DNA of 64,000 nucleotides from the NCBI GenBank assembly GCA_963573305.1, contig OY754335.1, forward strand, positions 13,183,501 to 13,247,500, in the 5' to 3' direction. Positions within the stretch are counted from its first letter, which is position 1, and each line of letters opens with the position of its first letter. Position numbers and translations under genes: made by a program. The notes beneath the pieces were generated by a model that worked only from the letters and a program-made list of their open reading frames with translations, was not told the origin of the DNA and made no database searches. The DNA comes from Pyrrhosoma nymphula. Its lineage: Eukaryota > Arthropoda > Insecta > Odonata > Coenagrionidae. Of the stretch, positions 58,991-64,000 are shown in pieces.

Positions 58991-60339
58991 CATACATCCA
59001 ACCATTTCGGAACAATTTGATAATGCTTTAATAATAATCTGAATTTGCAGAAATTGGAAATCCTATACTAAAATTTAATCTAAAAAATCTCTTAGGTTAC
59101 TTCAAATGCCAATTCTTAGATGAGTTTATACATGATTGATAAATTATCCAAGCCTGAGAATTCGACTGCAGTGTCATTTCAACTGTTTATATAACCCGCC
59201 TTTATTCATTGTATCGGCAATAACTCGATAAATGCTATAAATCGGTTTGTTTATTTCGCTATTTTTTATTTCCCAGGAGAAATGTGCTTCTTCTCCAGTT
59301 TATTGCAAAAATCACCCTTTTATATGAAAACTAATGATATTTTCGTGCGTTTCACCTATCTCAGTGGAAGCACAAGAACTTAGCTCGTCTAATAATTTAG
59401 GTGGTCGCGAATTTGATTTCCCTCTAGTTTGGCTATTCTCCTACTACAACTTTGGCGATTGTCTAATATTTTGTTCACGATTTTAATTTAACTAGAATAC
59501 CTTTGTGTGCTCGTGAGAATTTGAAACATTTTATATTGTTTCCACTATTAAGTAAATGTAGTAACTAGTTTAATCTGAGTAAAAATTGAGGGGCAAGGAA
59601 GGATTCTTTAGACATGACCAAATGAAGGGCACCTATTTCTGCAAACGGTAATGACTGAAAAATGATGTTCACTTGATTGTATGCCAGAATCTCCTTATGT
59701 AAGGTCCGAGGCGCGAAGTATGAGATACGTGGCATAATATATAAAGGGAATATAAGATGGGTTGTGTTGTTGTCTGAGTTGACTTTGATGGAGGGGATGA
59801 GCCGTCAGTATGTGGACGACGGGTGTGAAGGATGTTTGGCCAGCCAGGTAGGCCCGCGCTGGTAAAATTTCAGGAGGGGAGTGAAGAAGTGAGGGAATTG
59901 GTGCACTTTCGACACCTCCCCATTCCCTCAAACTGAAGTCTCCCCTTATTCCCGACGTCTTCAACCGTCTCCCCATACCATTTCCCCATCACCTCGACCC
60001 TCCCAATACACACTGGCCCAATCCGCACCTCCTCTTCCATAACCTCTGTCCGGTTTCTAATGTGTGTTAAGTCCGTGGGTGGGTCCGTTTTGGGGGTGGA
60101 GAGGTAGCGGGGCCTGAAAGCTTCCTTATTTCTCTTCCTCCACGTCGCTTCTTCGAACCGGGCGGCGTATTTCCCCAACCTCCCTTCCTCTTCTTCTTCA
60201 TCCCTGCCTCACACAAGACAACCCAACGCCCTCTATGCTCTGTTCCCCTACCACCTACTCTCTAAACACAACACGACTCCTCTAAGGAAACACCCCACCC
60301 CCTCTTCCACAATTTACTCCCACACGTGTGCAGCGAAGA
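58991..60339. other. Unannotated stretch
   Basis: Open frames of 62-102 codons at 59677-60178 match no family I know. C/T-rich sequence follows at about 60180-60310. Confidence 0.35.
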
Positions 60340-60480
60340 TCGGCAAGATATCTAAAAGGCAGTTAGGATTACATTATTATTACAGTTACAAGCATGAAAT
60401 TAGGGACTGAAACTGTCGAGCGGATAAGTTTAAACGTCAGTTTTTCCCGCAACTAATTAGAGGTTATTAAACGATAGCTG
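60340..60480 (+). pseudogene. Probable CR1/L2-like LINE ORF2 C-terminus
   Basis: From 60414 the frame reads CRADKFKRQFFPQLIRGY and a stop at 60468-60470, aligning with CRADRYGNSFFPRTIRDLN at 35915-35974. Upstream is KIGKISKRQLGLHYYYSY. Diverged, and with no recognisable 3' UTR. Confidence 0.5.
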
Positions 60481-60867
60481 TCATTAAATGTGTTTCTCCT
60501 TTCCTGTATCACTCGCACATGTGTGTTGTGAGAATCGGTGACAATTTTAAATAGAAGTTACGATAGCTTTAGAAGTGTTATTTCATAAACATAAACTTTG
60601 GGAACGAGAAAATGAAATGGACTGGTTTAAAACGTCTCTTTTTTCACGCAAGCAATTGACAGGTCTAAATACAATATATGTCATTATACTGATTAAATAA
60701 GTTGTTTGGCAAGTGTCTTCGTGTGTTTAAGCCATATAAAAACTTTATTATTAATATAACCACTGAAAACAGAATGGGCTGCAAGCCTGCCTTGTTGTTG
60801 AAATTTCAATGTAAATATTAGTGAGTGTATGTACGTATTTAATTCAATAATACAAGTGAAATACGAT

Positions 60868-61070
60868 CATCATCATTAGCGGCCATCAATCCAAAAAGTG
60901 GTGTGCTGCAGATCTCCACGCTTTTATCCTCTTAGCTAACCGCTCAAGTATTCATAGCTCTTCATTTTAACGTCCCTCGTTATTTGTTTCATGTATTTCA
61001 TTATTGGTCTTCCTTGATTATTCTTACCCTTTACTTCTCCATGCAGCACTGTTTTCAGTGGGCTGTTTTG
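60868..61070 (-). pseudogene. LINE ORF2 C-terminal fragment
   Basis: The minus strand reads TVLHGEVKGKNNQGRPIMKY, MKQITRDVKMKSYEYLS and, after stops, RGDLQHTTFWIDG. It ends in a TAATGATGATG tail. It is the same family as 711-930 (GKPRTECMKEIMRDVKT there). Confidence 0.6.
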
Positions 61071-62746
61071 CAAAATGTTTACAGTAATTTTTCATTACTT
61101 TTCATTACCTTTCATAATTTTTCCAGCAACGTACAGAATTTTTTATGAAAATTCCATACTTCCCCCCTCCCCTCCTCTCACTATTCCCTGGACGTGTTCC
61201 CGTTTTCTCCGCCTGATCCTCCTTGCCCCTACCCATTACTGTTATGTCTAGCCTCCTCTCTCTCTCTCGGCCTCCCACCTCCGTTTTCAAAAATGGATAG
61301 GGACACATGTCCATTACGCGTTTTAAGGGAGGTCACACCCTGCGCTTATTCCTCGCTTAGGAGAGTAAGATAGGACGAAGGTTGTTTGTGAGTGGAGCCC
61401 TGGGAGTGGTAGCGGAATAATGGACGTGGATATAGTAATGCGCGGTGGGATGATTGAGTGTTCTCCAGCCGTCTCATCCTCTTTGTGACCTCGGACGGTT
61501 TTTTGACAAATATTTCGCATTGTGGAATAATCGGGTTTTTTGGGAGTGAGGCCCCTATTGTGTGTTTTTCCCTTTGCTACGAACGGCACTCAAAGCACCC
61601 AGGTGAAGCAAACATTTTTCTCGCAACATAGTTTATGGAGAAAGGGAGGTTTTTGTTCCGCTTTCCCGTTCTCGAACCGGCAGCGGGTCTGGATCATTTG
61701 AACAGCAAAGCGGAACTGTCGCCTGATGCAAGCGGCACAAGATCGAAGACCCGATTTTGACTTTTCGTGAAAATTGATTCGTGTTCTCATTTTCGTGGGG
61801 GTTTCCGGGATATCGACGAGTGAAATTTTGGGAAATTCATAGAAGTTTCATGAAGGCGAACCGGAAACCGAGGAATTACGGTGGACTGACTACATTGATC
61901 GCAGAAAGTTTCCCGAGAGTTTGAAAATGTTACCTCGAAAAGTTTGCCCCAGTTGGAAGCGGGTGTATCGAAAAAAAGAGGTTAACTCCTGTAAATGAAG
62001 AGTTCGACGTGGAGTTTCTTAAATTTTTATTACTTGAAAGTTTCGCCTCTAACCAGTGAGTTTTCCGCTTTTGAGCGTCTGCTTTTACCTTTATATATAC
62101 ACCAACTAAGGCGTCACAAGCGTGAAAAGCTAAAAAATATAGGCTCACAAAAAAAAAGAAACTCACATGCCTGCTTTTGATATTTCGGCGGCACGACCGC
62201 CAACTTCCGAACTCGAATAATACCAAAAGTATTTTTATCAACAAAATAGTTTCAAGATGCCACCTGATTATAATCAAATATGGTATACTTGATGTTGAAT
62301 TATATTGATTTTTTTAATATGTTCCAAGCTATATAGAAATAACGTATTTATTACTCACAAAGTATATCTGTCAAGAAGCTCAGCAAAAAGAAATTGAAAG
62401 GGAAATATGCAAAGTCTGTCATATCCATATCAAGTGATTGTCATTATATACTTACAAAAACGTCCAATTATTTATTTACCATTGCTTTCAAGCAGCTGCA
62501 GTTTCTATCACCTGTGGTCATTGGTATAATTCAAAAATATAACTGAAGAGAGTTCTCGGTTAATATGAAAACGAGTACTTTTGGAAAAGAATAACAAGGT
62601 CTTTCAGCTGACATTCTCATCCGTTATTTTACCAATCTTTTTCATAGAGCCTCTCCCTGTTCTATCCCCTTTCATTTTCACTGTCGCTTTCATAGCTGGT
62701 GTCATAATACCCTGTGCCACATGCCTCTGCTGCGAATTGTACGGTA
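61071..62746. other. Unannotated stretch
   Basis: No supported gene. The frame at 61930-62277 is not recognised. Confidence 0.35.
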
Positions 62747-62754
62747 GTGTGTAG

Positions 62755-63278
62755 CAGTGGCTGATACAGAAAAAACTCAAGGGGGGGGCGCAAATTATCG
62801 CGACGATTGTAGCTTTCAAAATGACTGCCTGGTAGCGACTCTGCTTCCCTTATATATGTAGCTCGGTTGTTTCGAGAACATTCTGTGCCAGAATGTTCGC
62901 TTCCAGACTTTTAAGGAGTGTGAACAAATTCAAACATTAGAATATTCACGACTTTTCTCGAACAAATGCCAGACAGAATAACGTATCGAGATCACTAGAA
63001 TGGCCGCGACTTTTCTCGTAGGTTAGCTATCTCTGTGCCAGACAGAAACGTATAAAATACGATGATGCGGACGCGCGCGCGTGCTACATAAGAAAGTACA
63101 ACTACTCGATAACTCGACTCAGAGTCAACTGACGAAAGGCACGAACTAATAGCACAGAGTAAAGATATTCCGACTCTGTGCTAATAGCGTGCGGGCTGAC
63201 TGGCGGGGGCGGCACGGGTGGCAATGCGGGAGGCCCCGCAAGGGGGGGGCGCGCGCCCCCCATATGTATCCGCCACTG
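62755..63278. mobile_element. Non-autonomous hAT-like transposon, 524 bp
   Basis: The ends are CAGTGGCTGATAC and, inverted, CAGTGGCGGATAC, each followed inside by a G-rich run (CAAGGGGGGGGCGC; GGGGGGCGCGCGCCCCCC). Both sides are flanked by the 8-bp direct repeat GTGTGTAG (62747-62754 and 63279-63286). CAGTGGC-type ends with an 8-bp target duplication are characteristic of the hAT superfamily. There is no transposase. The interior holds CTCTGTGCCAGACAGAA-like motifs and a hairpin, TAGCACAGAGT with ACTCTGTGCTA, near 63151-63184. Confidence 0.85.
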
Positions 63279-63286
63279 GTGTGTAG

Positions 63287-64000
63287 ATGTAAATCATTGT
63301 AGATTCATCAACTTCGTCATTTTTAATAAGGTCCTCTCATTTAAATGTGAACGGCTTCGAAAGGACTCAAGACGATATGTTGGTTTAAGAAGGTGGAGAC
63401 GGCGGTCGGCACTTGTTAGTTTCTTCATCTCCTCTTGGCCACCCAAAGAACTTCTGAGGTGTAACCTGAGGAATTCTGCTGCTGCCCTCGTGGACGGTGA
63501 GTGTTTTCACAGTCGAGGGTGTGTGTTATTATGCTAAAGATTTTTTTTCGTAAGTCCCGTTCAGGGACTGGGCATCACGAACGACTGAAAATGTGCCACT
63601 TAAAGCGTTCGGAAGGAATATCCTTTGCATCTGCATCCTTCAATTATGGATATTGCGCCGAGGGAAGAGGATTATGTATTCACTTAGCTGTACTTATGCC
63701 CTCTACCTCTCCCTCGAGGGGAAAAACGAGGGAAGTGAAGGTCGCGGACGAACTGGAAAACTAGTGAAGGCAGGCCCTTCAGTAAGTCGGCGCATCAGGG
63801 TATAACAGCTCTCCACGCATCTTTACAGCCTCGAGTGTGTGCACCCGCGACCAAAGACTTTTTAATGAAGAAGACTTTTAACCTCTTTGGTGCGCTATTA
63901 TTATTCCTATTGTCGGAACAGTGTGTATAATTTAGAAGCCTCTGCGGCGGGTGACGAATGTAACAGATGTTAGAATAATACTTCAATTGAAAATGTTAGA
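63287..64000. other. Unannotated right edge
   Basis: No recognised element. A GTGAGT donor-like site at 63499-63504 follows GTGGACG, but no open frame or acceptor supports an exon. Short chance frames only. Confidence 0.35.

Noticed and set aside
63178..63537. 119-codon open frame with a Gly/Ala/Arg-rich start
   Set aside because: Its first part is the GC-rich subterminal region of the hAT-like element; the rest has no recognised domain.
1..64000. CRISPR array, prokaryotic operons, rRNA genes
   Set aside because: No regularly spaced direct repeats, no ribosome-binding-site-linked gene clusters and no rRNA-like sequence. The repeats and splice signals indicate an animal genome.

Overview
The window looks like non-coding DNA from a large, transposon-rich arthropod genome, most likely an insect. 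It is AT-rich with no operon structure and no long open reading frames. It carries retrotransposon 3' ends, tRNA-derived SINEs, a decayed mariner, a hAT-type non-autonomous element and microsatellites. I cannot name the species. No complete host gene is visible. The only host-like coding signals are short exon candidates on the + strand (560-694, 8918-8995 joined to 9043-9184, and weaker ones at 6083-6259 and 24702-24800). The window is therefore best read as introns or intergenic DNA of an unidentified gene or genes. 

Layout. 0-9 kb: exon candidate, hammerhead foldback A (976-1145), LINE 3' end that continues into a 274-bp palindrome (2228-2878), a diverged foldback (7850-7971), a hairpin containing a complete hammerhead-like fold (8556-8647), and the 8918-9184 exon pair. 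12-15 kb: two head-to-head LINE 3' ends (12868-13550) and hammerhead foldback C (14939-15112). 16-30 kb: several strand-asymmetric purine/pyrimidine tracts, a dispersed repeat present twice, and a MITE-like element (22888-23110). 30-32 kb: two long inverted repeats side by side. 35-37 kb: a SINE split by hammerhead foldback D, a CR1/L2-like LINE tail, and an intact SINE with 13-bp target duplications. 41-42 kb: a mariner deleted to 562 bp. 46-52 kb: a minus-strand cluster of LINE reverse-transcriptase fragments plus hammerhead foldback E. 58-63 kb: another SINE, two LINE C-termini and a 524-bp hAT-like element with 8-bp target duplications. 

The main result is a theme. At least ten palindromic (snap-back) elements lie in 64 kb. 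Five of them carry a hammerhead-ribozyme-like core: CTGANGA, one extra base, stem II, GAA, a self-complementary stem III such as ACCCGGGT, ACGT, ACCGGT, ACCATGGT or ATAT, then C. This matches the small hammerhead variants known from Penelope-like retroelements, whose tiny stem III works by dimerising. In the 8574-8630 copy an 11-bp perfect stem I is present and abuts the core exactly where the hammerhead secondary structure requires it. Other palindromes are built from LINE 3' ends. This suggests one recurrent process that turns retroelement ends into inverted dimers. All RNA and mechanism statements are inference from sequence.
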